Positions 36,359-45,147 of a stretch of 64,000 nucleotides of DNA are shown piece after piece (the first letter of the stretch is position 1; the number at the start of each line of letters is the position of its first letter). Source of the stretch: a virus; the IMG/VR virus record IMGVR_UViG_3300022752_000056, positions 1 to 64,000 of that record. One strand, given 5' to 3'. The position numbers were made by a program, and so were the translations under genes. The notes under the pieces were generated by a model. It saw only the letters and a program-made list of their open reading frames with translations, was not told the DNA's origin and did not search any database.

Positions 36359-37549
36359 TTAAATATCCGCCCTTGGTTTCAGTGCTTTGCTAAGAGATTG
36401 ACGTTCTATTACTTCTTCTCCTGCAATTATATTTGTAGCTGTATTATTAACGAATCCTGCTTTCAGTTTACGTCTTATTAGGTTAGGATCATTCGTCTGC
36501 GTATTACCTAGTGTGCTTTGTGTCATTCTTACATCATCCTCGTACTTTATCCAATGAGTACCATCGTATCGAAACAATCTGTTTGGTACGTAATCTGTTC
36601 TTAAAAAGAAGTCTCCTTCATTAGGTGCTACTGGCCAGGATATTCCAAATCCATACGGAGCACCATTAGGCGGTAGCCCGTCACCGGTTAGGTATCCCAC
36701 ATAATAATTGTTTTTAGGAGATTGTAACACATAACTAGCATCTGGAGGAATATTATCACTGATTAATAGATCATCTATACTAGCATCTAATAAATCCACT
36801 TGTTCTTTATTTTCTAAAGGAACAACATAAAAATGATTGGTTTTATATCCACTTTTATCTGCATCTATCTCAGCCTGATTGAATATTTGGTTATTAATTT
36901 CAATATTTTTCTGGTAGGTAGATAATAAATCTCTCAATGTACTTCCATCTTCTGCACCGCTATCTTGGTCTAATATTTCTTTAAACTCTTGAGTATCTAC
37001 CAAGGGTTGGCATTTTGCACGAATTAAATGAGGGTACCATGTTTGGCTATACCCATTGGCTGGTCTAGTAACTTCGCTTATAACATAAAAACGTTTCAAA
37101 GCAATCATGGCATCGTCTAAAGCATATTCATCTTTAAGATGAGGTAATTCTATAACATCACCGGCCATAATTTTTCTACCTATAGAGTCAAAACTTGAAC
37201 GTAAATGAAATGTTATTATTATATTATCGTTATTTAAAAATAAACCAAATTGACTTAGGTTAAAATCTACGTCCTGCATGGTGTAGATCCCACGAACAAC
37301 GTACACATCGGGATCATAATGCCTATCTCGATTCTCCATGAATAATAAATCTTGTATACCTAGCTCACTTATACTGTTTGAATTTATTGGTTGAGTCGGA
37401 CTGGCGTCTTGCTCAGAAGGATTAACAGGGCCTAGGTATTTGTGTAAAAATACATCAGTGCCCCCTACTTGAAATTGTTCATTTATAACTCGATCAAGAA
37501 ATTTGAAATCGTTGCCCTTTTCCGGGCGATAAAGAGATAAGCGTGGCAT
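36359..37549 (-). CDS. 14: Neck protein gp14-like, extended
   Basis: 396 residues versus 256 in T4. RVINEQFQVGGTDVFLHKYLG corresponds to the conserved N-terminal region of gp14 (T4 has a RGVEVFYLPREY stretch); GRKIMAGDVIELPHLKDEY follows. Residues about 300-345 form a PNEGDFFLRTDYVPNRLFRYDG module with HWIKYEDD that also resembles inserts in the sheath. An ATG exists at 37555, but the late-promoter core ends at 37557, so ATG 37549 is preferred, giving the 7-nt spacing seen at other genes. gp13 is encoded divergently next door. Confidence 0.75.
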   Translation of the reverse strand: MPRLSLYRPEKGNDFKFLDRVINEQFQVGGTDVFLHKYLGPVNPSEQDASPTQPINSNSISELGIQDLLFMENRDRHYDPDVYVVRGIYTMQDVDFNLSQFGLFLNNDNIIITFHLRSSFDSIGRKIMAGDVIELPHLKDEYALDDAMIALKRFYVISEVTRPANGYSQTWYPHLIRAKCQPLVDTQEFKEILDQDSGAEDGSTLRDLLSTYQKNIEINNQIFNQAEIDADKSGYKTNHFYVVPLENKEQVDLLDASIDDLLISDNIPPDASYVLQSPKNNYYVGYLTGDGLPPNGAPYGFGISWPVAPNEGDFFLRTDYVPNRLFRYDGTHWIKYEDDVRMTQSTLGNTQTNDPNLIRRKLKAGFVNNTATNIIAGEEVIERQSLSKALKPRADI

Positions 37550-37556
37550 AGTCATA

Positions 37557-37563
37557 TATTTAT
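37557..37563 (-). promoter_or_regulatory. Late promoter ATAAATA for gp14-gp15-Nudix
   Basis: Minus-strand ATAAATA with 7 nt to the ATG at 37549. It is back to back with the promoter for gp13. Confidence 0.6.
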
Positions 37564-37567
37564 TTGC

Positions 37568-37573
37568 TAAATA
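37568..37573 (+). promoter_or_regulatory. Late promoter core TAAATA for gp13
   Basis: Plus-strand TAAATA ends 5 nt before ATG 37579. Two late promoters for divergent neck genes fit within 17 bp. Confidence 0.55.
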
Positions 37574-37578
37574 CCCTT

Positions 37579-38337
37579 ATGAATGAGAACGAAAACGAAA
37601 GACAGAAAGTAATTGATTACTGCAAGGCCATGCTAGGAGATGGTATTGTAGATATTGAATTAGATCCTGTGCATTATAATACTGCTATAGATCGAGCTAT
37701 TAATTATTTTAGAACTCGAAGCTCTAATGCTGTGGAAGAAAGCTATGCTTTTTTAACCATAGAAGTAGACAAAAACGATTATACATTGCCAGCAGAAGTT
37801 ATGAACATTAGGCAAATTTTTCGTCGTAGTATCGGAAGTAGATCAGGAGGAGGACAAGGAGGAACATTATTTGAACCTTTTAATCTAGCCTACAGTAATA
37901 CATATCTATTAACAGCTACAAACATGGGCGGTTTAGCAACATATTATGCTTTTGCTAGCTATCAAAAACAAGTTGGTAAAATGTTTGGAAGTGAAATTAA
38001 CTTCACTTACAATAAAACTACAAAAAAGTTAGTTCTTATGCAACGTCCTCGCAGCGAAGAAGAAGTGCTATTATGGGTATACAATTATCGTCCAGACTTC
38101 AATTTACTTCAAGATCCGTATGCTAACCAATGGCTAAAAGATTATGCTCTTGCAGTGTGTAAAATTATACTAGGCGAAGGTAGAGAAAAGTTTGCACAAA
38201 TCGCCAGCCCACAGGGCGGAACTCAATTAAATGGGGCCGCTCTTAAAGGAGAAGGAAAAGCTGAACTTGAGCGACTAGAGCAAGATTTAATTTTATATAA
38301 AGATGGGTCGACGCCGCTTACATTTATAATTGGTTAA
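37579..38337 (+). CDS. 13: Neck protein gp13
   Basis: 252 residues from ATG 37579; the in-frame TTG at 37564 lies before the promoter core and is rejected. The N-terminal RQKVIDYCKAMLGDGIVDIE then DPVHYNTAIDRAINYFRTRS matches T4 gp13 (LGAPIINVELTPDQIYDCI region), followed by an LPAEVMNIRQIFRRS segment. gp13 forms the neck ring with gp14 below the portal. It lies divergent from gp14, whereas T4 has them in tandem. Confidence 0.8.
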   Translation: MNENENERQKVIDYCKAMLGDGIVDIELDPVHYNTAIDRAINYFRTRSSNAVEESYAFLTIEVDKNDYTLPAEVMNIRQIFRRSIGSRSGGGQGGTLFEPFNLAYSNTYLLTATNMGGLATYYAFASYQKQVGKMFGSEINFTYNKTTKKLVLMQRPRSEEEVLLWVYNYRPDFNLLQDPYANQWLKDYALAVCKIILGEGREKFAQIASPQGGTQLNGAALKGEGKAELERLEQDLILYKDGSTPLTFIIG

Positions 38338-38344
38338 AAATTTC

Positions 38345-38373
38345 TTGACAACGCAATAAAAATAGCATAAATT
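38345..38373 (+). promoter_or_regulatory. Host-type sigma70 promoter for the dNMP kinase
   Basis: TTGACA at 38345-38350, 17-bp spacer, TAAATT at 38368-38373 (4 of 6 with TATAAT). AAGGAGG at 38385-38391 is a perfect Shine-Dalgarno. This is unlike the late promoters and suggests early expression by host polymerase. Confidence 0.7.
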
Positions 38374-38395
38374 ATAGACTCATCAAGGAGGATCT

Positions 38396-39058
38396 ATGAT
38401 TATAGGCTTTGTAGGCTTCATCTCAAGCGGCAAAGATACGGCCGCTGATTATCTTGTGAACTTTCATGGATTTCGTAGAGATTCGTTCGCTAATACACTA
38501 AAAGATGCAGTAGCAGCAGTGTTCGGATGGGATAGAACTTTACTAGAAGGTAGAACTTCAGAAGCAAGAGCATGGCGTGAACAAAAAGATGAATGGTGGA
38601 GCAATAGATTAGGTAAAGATATAACACCTAGATATATACTACAATATTGGGGCACTGAGGTATGTAGACATGGATTCCATGATGATATATGGATCGCCAG
38701 TTTGGAAAATAAAATAAGAAAGACAAAAGATAATATTGTCATTTCCGATGTGCGATTTCCAAATGAAATTAATGCCATTCACAACGCAGGGGGAGTGGTG
38801 GTAAGGATTAAACGAGGACAAGACCCAGAATGGTATGAAGATGCTGCCAATGTTAATGCAGGTCCTACAAATATGAGCTGGGCCATAAGTAAAAATAAAA
38901 TGTCGAACCTTAAAATACATGCTAGCGAAACTAGTTGGATTGGCTGTAAGATTGACTATGTTATCGAGAACAATTCGTCTATAGACGACTTATTCAATAA
39001 TATAGAAACTATCGTTAAAAATCCGGAACCAAATCACCTTGCTTCCATGGCGGCTTAA
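38396..39058 (+). CDS. 1: Deoxynucleoside monophosphate kinase (T4 gp1-like)
   Basis: 220 residues. The P-loop GFISSGKDTAADYL matches T4 gp1 (SGVKRSGKDTTAD), with Asp after the Lys as in that family. LQYWGTEVCRHGFHDDIW and VISDVRFPNEI correspond to the substrate-binding and Walker B-like DVR regions. It phosphorylates dNMPs to feed phage DNA synthesis. It has its own early-type promoter amid late genes. Its 3' end overlaps the convergent zinc-protein gene by 44 bp. Confidence 0.85.
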   Translation: MIIGFVGFISSGKDTAADYLVNFHGFRRDSFANTLKDAVAAVFGWDRTLLEGRTSEARAWREQKDEWWSNRLGKDITPRYILQYWGTEVCRHGFHDDIWIASLENKIRKTKDNIVISDVRFPNEINAIHNAGGVVVRIKRGQDPEWYEDAANVNAGPTNMSWAISKNKMSNLKIHASETSWIGCKIDYVIENNSSIDDLFNNIETIVKNPEPNHLASMAA

Positions 39059-39353
39059 GTTTATAAAGTAGCTTAAAACAGTTTGCACACACTGTTTTTA
39101 AATTAGTATATTTTACATTGGATGGATTTCCATCAATATAGAACACAGAAAATTGTTCTGAATACTTAGATTGAAACCCGCATTTATCACATATGGTTTT
39201 CTTTTTGTAACCATGTCTTTCCCACAACGGAATTCCATTGTTTCTTTTCTTTCCGCAATGGTCGCAGGTACTTCTGTAAAAAACTTTACCTAATTTATGG
39301 TAGTTTATTGCCACAGGTCTTTCTAAACAAACCTTACATAAATTTCTTTTCAT
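39015..39353 (-). CDS. Zinc-binding protein resembling a degenerate HNH nuclease
   Basis: 112 residues with four Cys pairs: CKVC (7-10), CDHC (30-33), CDKC (about 55-58) and CANC (about 89-92). The segment YIDGNPSNVKYTNLKTVCANC has the shape of an HNH motif (HxDGNxxN...NLxxLCxxCH), but the catalytic His before DGN is Tyr and the final His is missing. It is therefore either an inactive HNH relative or a zinc-ribbon protein. AAAAGGG precedes the start. It lies between dNMP kinase and the sheath gene on the opposite strand. Confidence 0.65.
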   Translation of the reverse strand: MKRNLCKVCLERPVAINYHKLGKVFYRSTCDHCGKKRNNGIPLWERHGYKKKTICDKCGFQSKYSEQFSVFYIDGNPSNVKYTNLKTVCANCFKLLYKLKPPWKQGDLVPDF

Positions 39354-39408
39354 AGCCCTTTTCGCCGCCCTTTTCCTTGTATTTAACCTAAATTTTTTTG
39401 GGTATTCT

Positions 39409-39416
39409 TATAAATA
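39409..39416 (+). promoter_or_regulatory. Late promoter TATAAATA for the sheath gene
   Basis: Exact TATAAATA, 30 nt before ATG 39447, with AGGAGA just upstream of the start. This highly expressed gene has a conventional leader. Confidence 0.8.
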
Positions 39417-39446
39417 CTTCTAACAATCCATTTAGGAGAGAGAATA

Positions 39447-42413
39447 ATGGCGCAATTAGAATCACCAGGCGTGTCAGTAACAGTTATTGATGAAAGTTTT
39501 TACACACCAGGAGCCCCAGGCACAGTACCTATGGTATTTGTAGCTACAGGACAAGATAAAACTAACCCCAGCGGTAGCACTGCTCAAGGTACCACGCAGG
39601 CAAATGCTGGTAAAGTCTGGTTAATGACCAGCCAAAGGGATTTAACTGATACTTTTGGAACACCTTTATTTTACACAGATGCCAGCGGTAATTCTTTACA
39701 TGGCAACGAATTAAACGAATATGGTCTACAGGCAGCTTATAGCGTGCTAGGTGTTAGTTCTAGAGCATACATTGTTAGAGCGGATGTTAATTTAGCAGAA
39801 CTTGTAGCTACAAGCAGCGAACCAACAGGAGACCCGATAGCAGGAACACATTGGGTAGATACTGCAAGTTCTTCATTTGGTGTTAAAACATGGAATTCTT
39901 CAACACAGAAATTTAGCAATGTTACACCAATTGTTCTTGATGACTCAAGTGATAGCACATCGTTTTCAGGTAATAACCCATCTTCCAGCATAGGTATGAT
40001 GGGGGATTTTTGTATGGTTGTAAGTAACACAAAAGATACGAAATTATTTTACAAAGATGAAAATAATTCTTGGATCGTAGTTCAAAATGTTTTTAATGGA
40101 ACAAAACACGTTCAGATTAGTCCACATTACACATACCCTCCATTCAACGCAAGTACAGCAACAGGCAGCGTGTGGATCACAACCACAACACCAAATAACG
40201 GTGCAGATTGGAAAATAAAAAGATACGATTCAACTAGCGGTTGGGTGAGTGTTTCAGCACCAATTTACAGAAGTGTTATAGAAGCAACATATAGCTTAGA
40301 TGAAACAGGCGGTAAGGCTATTTCTGTAGGAACACTATTTGTTGAATCTAATTATAACCATTTAACTAATGCTGTGGCTAATTTCGACATCTGGAGAAGA
40401 AATTCTTCTGGCTCAACTGTTGTTACAGGCCCCGCAGCTAATGTAGCAGGCGTTAACGGACAAACCTATAATTTTAGTATAAGGGAAAGTTCTACAAGTA
40501 CAAGTTGGGGCGCTACAAAAACAGTTGTCTTTACAGCAACTAATGGTACTAATCTTGTAGGATCATATATTCCTTCTGCTGTTTCAGCGGCAGGGTTATC
40601 TCATACATCTGCTTCATGGGATGCTACAAATAAAAAATTATCATTCACACATGAATTAGGTGGTAATATTCAATTTGCAGATGGTACAAACTCACCGTTA
40701 ACAGCTGGAGTGTTATTTGCTACAACTACAACAAATAATTTATATGCAGCAGCTTCAGGAGATTCTCCTTGGGGCTTTATTGGTACAGCTTGGAAACCAT
40801 TAAGTTTTGAAGCAAGCAGTGAGGCACCTAGTATAGCTCCTACAGATGGTACACTATGGTATAACTCCGTGGTAGATGAGGTTGATATCATGATTCATAA
40901 TGGAACAACCTGGGTAGGATACAAAACAGCTACATCACCATATTACAGTAACGGTACAGATCCAGAAGGTCCAATTGTAAGTGCCACAGAACCAGTAGAC
41001 GGTGATAGATCAGACGGCGGAAATTTAGTTACCGGTGATATATGGGTTAGTACTGCTGATTTAGAAAGATATGGTAAAGATGTTTACATTTATAATAGCT
41101 CTATAACAGTTGGCAGCAAATGGGTATTACAAGATGTAACTGATCAGTCTACACCAGATGGTTGGTTATTTGCAGATGCTAGATGGGCTACCGCTGGTAC
41201 AACTTTAATGGCATCTACAATTAAAGATCTATTAACAAACAGCTACCTGGATCCAGATGCACCTGATCCTGCACTTTATCCAAAAGGTATGAAGCTTTGG
41301 AATACACGTAGATCTGGCTTTAATGTCAAAAAATATATTGTAGGTCATTTAGATATTACAGCTAACATGGGTCTAAATAAGAGATTTAACGATCAGCAGA
41401 TGTATAGTTATGAAAGCGATCGTTGGGTAAGTCAAAATAATGTTGCAGATGACGGTTCTGGTATTTTTGGAAGACATTCGCAGAGAAAATATATTGTTGA
41501 AAAACTAAAATCCACAGTAGATACAAATACTATAATTAGAGACACTGATACTTTAAACTTTACGCTAATGGCATCTCCAGGATATCCTGAATTAATGTCC
41601 AACATGGTGAGTTTAAATGTTGATAGAGGTTTAACTGCGTTTGTAATAGGTGATACACCATTTAGGCTACAACCAACAGGAACAGCATTATCTGAATATG
41701 GAAACAATACCATGGGTGCTTTAGATAACAACGACGAAGGTATTGTGACATTTGACGAATATCTGGGAGTTTATTATCCAAGCGGATATACTAATGATAA
41801 CGCAGGCAACAGTGTTGTAGTTCCACCTAGTCATATGTTGTTAAGAACTATAATCAAGAGCGATAATGTTAGCTTTCCTTGGTTTGCACCAGCTGGAACA
41901 CGCAGAGGCGGAGTAGACAATGCAACATCAGTTGGTTATATCACAAGCGAAGGAGAATTTACTTCAGCTGTTTTACATACTGGATTAAGAGATGTGTTAG
42001 ATGATTTAAAGATTAATCCGATAGCTACATTATCTGGTGTTGGACTAGTTGTTTACGGCCAACGAACAAGAGCTAAAAATGCCAGTGCATTAGACAGAAT
42101 TAATGTTGTTCGACTTGTTTGCTATCTGCGTAAACAACTTGATGTAATGGCAAGACCTTATTTGTTCGAGCCTAACGATGCACAAACACGCAGAGAAATT
42201 AAAGCAGCAGCAGAAAGTATATTATTAGAGTTAGTTGGACAACGTGCTCTATACGACTTTATTGTTGTCTGTGATGAAACAAATAATACAGCAGCTAGAA
42301 TTGACAGAAATGAACTTTATGTTGATATTGCTATAGAACCAGTTAAAGCAGTTGAATACATTTATATTCCGTTAAGACTTAAAAATACCGGTGAAATTGC
42401 TGCTGGACAATAA
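39447..42413 (+). CDS. 18: Tail sheath protein gp18 with large insertion
   Basis: 988 residues versus 659 in T4. The N-terminus (LESPGVSVTVIDESFYTPGAPGT and FGTPLFYTDASG) and the C-terminal third (HMLLRTIIKSDNVSFPWFAPAG, GLVVYGQRTRAKNASALDRIN, AVEYIYIPLRL, each cited in part) are typical of contractile sheath proteins. Residues about 130-560 hold repeated small beta modules with pattern P-x-G-x-x-W...Y-x-x-W, such as DPIAGTHWVDTASSSFG and IAPTDGTLWYNSVVDEVD. These would project from the sheath surface. Contraction of gp18 drives DNA injection. Confidence 0.93.
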   Translation: MAQLESPGVSVTVIDESFYTPGAPGTVPMVFVATGQDKTNPSGSTAQGTTQANAGKVWLMTSQRDLTDTFGTPLFYTDASGNSLHGNELNEYGLQAAYSVLGVSSRAYIVRADVNLAELVATSSEPTGDPIAGTHWVDTASSSFGVKTWNSSTQKFSNVTPIVLDDSSDSTSFSGNNPSSSIGMMGDFCMVVSNTKDTKLFYKDENNSWIVVQNVFNGTKHVQISPHYTYPPFNASTATGSVWITTTTPNNGADWKIKRYDSTSGWVSVSAPIYRSVIEATYSLDETGGKAISVGTLFVESNYNHLTNAVANFDIWRRNSSGSTVVTGPAANVAGVNGQTYNFSIRESSTSTSWGATKTVVFTATNGTNLVGSYIPSAVSAAGLSHTSASWDATNKKLSFTHELGGNIQFADGTNSPLTAGVLFATTTTNNLYAAASGDSPWGFIGTAWKPLSFEASSEAPSIAPTDGTLWYNSVVDEVDIMIHNGTTWVGYKTATSPYYSNGTDPEGPIVSATEPVDGDRSDGGNLVTGDIWVSTADLERYGKDVYIYNSSITVGSKWVLQDVTDQSTPDGWLFADARWATAGTTLMASTIKDLLTNSYLDPDAPDPALYPKGMKLWNTRRSGFNVKKYIVGHLDITANMGLNKRFNDQQMYSYESDRWVSQNNVADDGSGIFGRHSQRKYIVEKLKSTVDTNTIIRDTDTLNFTLMASPGYPELMSNMVSLNVDRGLTAFVIGDTPFRLQPTGTALSEYGNNTMGALDNNDEGIVTFDEYLGVYYPSGYTNDNAGNSVVVPPSHMLLRTIIKSDNVSFPWFAPAGTRRGGVDNATSVGYITSEGEFTSAVLHTGLRDVLDDLKINPIATLSGVGLVVYGQRTRAKNASALDRINVVRLVCYLRKQLDVMARPYLFEPNDAQTRREIKAAAESILLELVGQRALYDFIVVCDETNNTAARIDRNELYVDIAIEPVKAVEYIYIPLRLKNTGEIAAGQ

Positions 42414-42416
42414 TGG

Positions 42417-42422
42417 TAAATA
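42417..42422 (+). promoter_or_regulatory. Late promoter core TAAATA before the tube gene
   Basis: GTAAATA lies 22 nt before ATG 42445, with AAGGAG at 42432-42437. The same GTAAATAAA string occurs before the terminase gene and near the right edge. Confidence 0.4.
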
Positions 42423-42444
42423 AAAGAGTATAAGGAGCAATTAA

Positions 42445-43092
42445 ATGCCAGTTGCAAGTTTAAATAGATTTACAGTTCCGTTGAGTGCTACCCAAGCGGC
42501 TACATCTCAAGGCTTACTGATGCCTAAACTGAAATATAGGTTTAGAGTTACATTTGATAACTTTGGCGTTGCCGGTAATCCTGCTACAGAATTAACAAAA
42601 CAAATTGTTAGTGCATCTAGACCTGATATAACATTTGAAGATATTAATCTTCCTGTTTATAACAGCACAGTGAAATTAGCAGGCAAACACAGTTTTGCAG
42701 ATACAAAAGTTGTATTACGAGATGATGCTAGCGGCGTAGTTACAAGAAAAGTAGGTGAACAATTACAAAAGCAATTTGATTTCTTTGAACAATCAGGCGC
42801 AGCAAGCGGCATAGATTATAAATTTAGAATGCGTGTAGAAATATTAGACGGGGGCAACGGAGCATTTGAACCTGTAACATTAGAGAGTTTTGAATTTCTA
42901 GGATGTTTTATTAAACAGGTTACATATGCAGAAGGTAGTTATAGTGAAAATAGTGCATTAGACATCAGTTTAACAATTAGATATGATAATGCAATTCAGT
43001 TACAAGAACCAGGTGGTGCAGCTATAGGTGTAGGACTACAAGTAGGTCGCGTTGTAAGACCTGCAGGTGCTATGGGATTAGCTTCGGGCTAA
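42445..43092 (+). CDS. 19: Tail tube protein gp19
   Basis: 215 residues (T4 gp19 is 163). Tube-fold features are KYRFRVTFDNFG, an IVSASRPDITFEDINLPVYNS strand pair, KVVLRDDASGVV, and FEFLGCFIKQVTY near the end. Hexameric rings stack inside the sheath to form the DNA channel. It follows the sheath gene as in T4 and ends in a strong terminator. Confidence 0.92.
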   Translation: MPVASLNRFTVPLSATQAATSQGLLMPKLKYRFRVTFDNFGVAGNPATELTKQIVSASRPDITFEDINLPVYNSTVKLAGKHSFADTKVVLRDDASGVVTRKVGEQLQKQFDFFEQSGAASGIDYKFRMRVEILDGGNGAFEPVTLESFEFLGCFIKQVTYAEGSYSENSALDISLTIRYDNAIQLQEPGGAAIGVGLQVGRVVRPAGAMGLASG

Positions 43093-43111
43093 ATGTAAAA
43101 TATGTAATTAC

Positions 43112-43136
43112 AACCCGGGTTATACCCGGGTTTTTT
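43112..43136 (+). terminator. Rho-independent terminator after gp19
   Basis: 9-bp perfect stem AACCCGGGT / ACCCGGGTT with loop TAT, then a T tract to 43136. A late promoter begins 5 nt later. Confidence 0.93.
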
Positions 43137-43140
43137 ATTA

Positions 43141-43148
43141 TATAAATA
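43141..43148 (+). promoter_or_regulatory. Late promoter TATAAATA, leaderless spacing
   Basis: Exact core ending 5 nt before ATG 43154, immediately after the gp19 terminator. Confidence 0.75.
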
Positions 43149-43153
43149 TACTT

Positions 43154-44338
43154 ATGAGTGACCCATTTGTCAAATATTTAAACAGTGGTGACGTTAATTT
43201 AAGAGATTATAGACACGCCTCTAGACTTTATGTAGATGGTAATTTTTCATTAGCGCCAAAATTAGGATTTTTATATTATGTTGTTTTTAATATTAATGAA
43301 AATGCTATACTAGATAAATCATACCTTAGTGAAAAATTTAAGGTAGGTCTGCTTGTAAAACGTATAGACTTACCAAAATATCAAATAAAAACAGAAAAAC
43401 TTAACCAGTACAATCGTAAAACAGTAGTTCAGACAAACATAACTTATAATTCAATTAACATAGAATTCCATGACGATAATAGCGATATAATTAATCAGCT
43501 TTGGATTAATTATTTTAAAAATTATTATGTAGATAGCAATTATGGAGATGTGAATGTAGGATCAGCCGCAGGAGAATTTCGACCAGCTGCCTATTCAGAC
43601 ACAAAATATAGTGATAAATCTCATGCTTATGGTTTATATAATAACGGAAATGACACTCCTTTTTTTCATAATATAGAAATTTATTGTTTATTCAGGGGAG
43701 ATTTTACAAAATTTACAATTATTAATCCTATTATTTCAGACTGGAAACACGATAGTTTAGATCAAAGTCAAGGAAATAAAATATTGAGCAATAGTATGAC
43801 TATTGACTATGAAAATGTTTTATACAAACTTGGTAGAATCAGTGAAAATGAACCTGGAGGTTTTGGACTTGATTATTACGATACCCTAGGTAGCCCTTAC
43901 AAATTTCCAGATTCAAATGTAGATTCAGGATTCGATAATCAGGCTAAAAGCAGAGTATTCGGTATTCCAAGTAATAGAGCAAATAAAGATCCTTTATTCG
44001 ACCAAAAAAGCAGACAAAGAGTTTATGGTCTTGTAGGAGCACCTACTCAATTAGGCCCATTTGGACAAATAGCAAATATCCTGCTAAGAAATATAGTAAA
44101 CAAAAACGGTTTAGGTAAACTAGGTCCAGTTGGTTACAACATAGCACAAGGTGTAATGGGTCAAACTCTAGGCAGTGGCCCAGGAAAATATGCTGAACCT
44201 GCACCTACGCAACAACAACCTGGAGTATTTGGATTACCGGGAGGTGCAGGAATTAATATTTTTAAAGGATTCAATACTTCTGTAGACGGAAAAATAAGAA
44301 TAAATCCTGCCGCTGTAATTTTACCTCCCAAGGGCTAA
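43154..44338 (+). CDS. Tube-fold baseplate/tail protein (gp48/gp54 class candidate)
   Basis: 394 residues. The first about 215 residues look like a tail-tube fold: LGFLYYVVFNINENA, KVGLLVKRIDLPKYQI, a KLNQYNRKTVVQTNITY stretch, SINIEFHDDNSD and IWINYFKNYYVD-like helices. The C-terminal part (about 255-394) is Gly/Pro/Asn-rich with FGIPSNRANKDP and LGPFGQIANILL. Tube-fold proteins with extra domains initiate the tube at the baseplate (gp48, gp54 in T4). It lies directly after the tube gene and a late promoter. Assignment to one T4 gene is not possible by eye. Confidence 0.6.
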   Translation: MSDPFVKYLNSGDVNLRDYRHASRLYVDGNFSLAPKLGFLYYVVFNINENAILDKSYLSEKFKVGLLVKRIDLPKYQIKTEKLNQYNRKTVVQTNITYNSINIEFHDDNSDIINQLWINYFKNYYVDSNYGDVNVGSAAGEFRPAAYSDTKYSDKSHAYGLYNNGNDTPFFHNIEIYCLFRGDFTKFTIINPIISDWKHDSLDQSQGNKILSNSMTIDYENVLYKLGRISENEPGGFGLDYYDTLGSPYKFPDSNVDSGFDNQAKSRVFGIPSNRANKDPLFDQKSRQRVYGLVGAPTQLGPFGQIANILLRNIVNKNGLGKLGPVGYNIAQGVMGQTLGSGPGKYAEPAPTQQQPGVFGLPGGAGINIFKGFNTSVDGKIRINPAAVILPPKG

Positions 44339-44339
44339 A

Positions 44340-44699
44340 ATGTCTAATTTACCAATAAATTCTCAAGAAACAAACACAACGCTAAAAGCGTTTAACAGTT
44401 ACTATTCTGCGCCTGTAGAAGTAGATGCTACAATTTTAAGTGCGATGAAAGGTTTTTTCACAAAACGTGGATTTGATGACGATTCTGCAGAATCTCTTTC
44501 AATTGCAATTATAACTCAGGCTAAGGAAGATAGTTACAACCCTATGGAAATTTTAGATACACTTAAAGGTCTCAACAACGTAGAATTATCTGGTCTGGTG
44601 GGTGAAATTTTAAATTATAACAGAGCAAAAACTAGTAGTCTAGGATATGCTCAGGCATTTTCTACTAATCCTGAAATAGCTCGAAATATTTTAGCATGA
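44340..44699 (+). CDS. Small helical protein before gp4
   Basis: 119 residues, helical, with SAMKGFFTKRGFDDDSAESLS and YNPMEILDTLKGL. Proteins of this size and form precede the gp4 gene in cyanophage-like T4 relatives; function unknown, possibly structural. The start is one base after the previous stop and its own stop overlaps the gp4 ATG (ATGA), so the three genes are translationally coupled. Confidence 0.65.
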   Translation: MSNLPINSQETNTTLKAFNSYYSAPVEVDATILSAMKGFFTKRGFDDDSAESLSIAIITQAKEDSYNPMEILDTLKGLNNVELSGLVGEILNYNRAKTSSLGYAQAFSTNPEIARNILA

Positions 44700-45139
44700 G
44701 TTTAAAATTCAGTTCCGGAATTTATAGAGTAAAAAATTTAGAAAAATATGTGGGAGGTAGAGCTCCTACATATAGAAGCTCATGGGAACACACTTTTATG
44801 ATGTTCTGTGATAATAATCCTGCTGTTGAACAGTGGAGCAGTGAACCAGTAAGAATTCCCTATCAAGATCCTTTAACAGGAAAACATACTGTGTATGTTC
44901 CAGATTTTTTAATTGTTTACTTAGATCGCAATAGTAAAAAACATGCAGAACTTATAGAAATTAAACCTACTAAACAGACAATCAAAGAAAAAGTAGGAAA
45001 GAATCCCTATAACCAAGCTCAGTATGTTAAAAACATGGCTAAATGGAGCGCAGCTAACGATTGGTGCAAAACTCGAGGTATTAAATTTAGGGTAATAAAC
45101 GAGGGCGATATTTTTCATAATCCTAAAAAAACGAAATAA
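44696..45139 (+). CDS. 4: Head completion protein gp4 (TnsA-like nuclease fold)
   Basis: 147 residues (T4 gp4 is 150). APTYRSSWEHTFMMFCDNNPAV, VEQWSSEPVRIPY, then VYVPDFLIVYLD, AELIEIKPTKQT and RGIKFRVINEGDIF match gp4, with the PDF...EIKP residues of a TnsA-like endonuclease site. gp4 completes the head after packaging. ATGA overlap with the previous gene. Confidence 0.87.
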   Translation: MSLKFSSGIYRVKNLEKYVGGRAPTYRSSWEHTFMMFCDNNPAVEQWSSEPVRIPYQDPLTGKHTVYVPDFLIVYLDRNSKKHAELIEIKPTKQTIKEKVGKNPYNQAQYVKNMAKWSAANDWCKTRGIKFRVINEGDIFHNPKKTK

Positions 45140-45147
45140 GTAAAATT

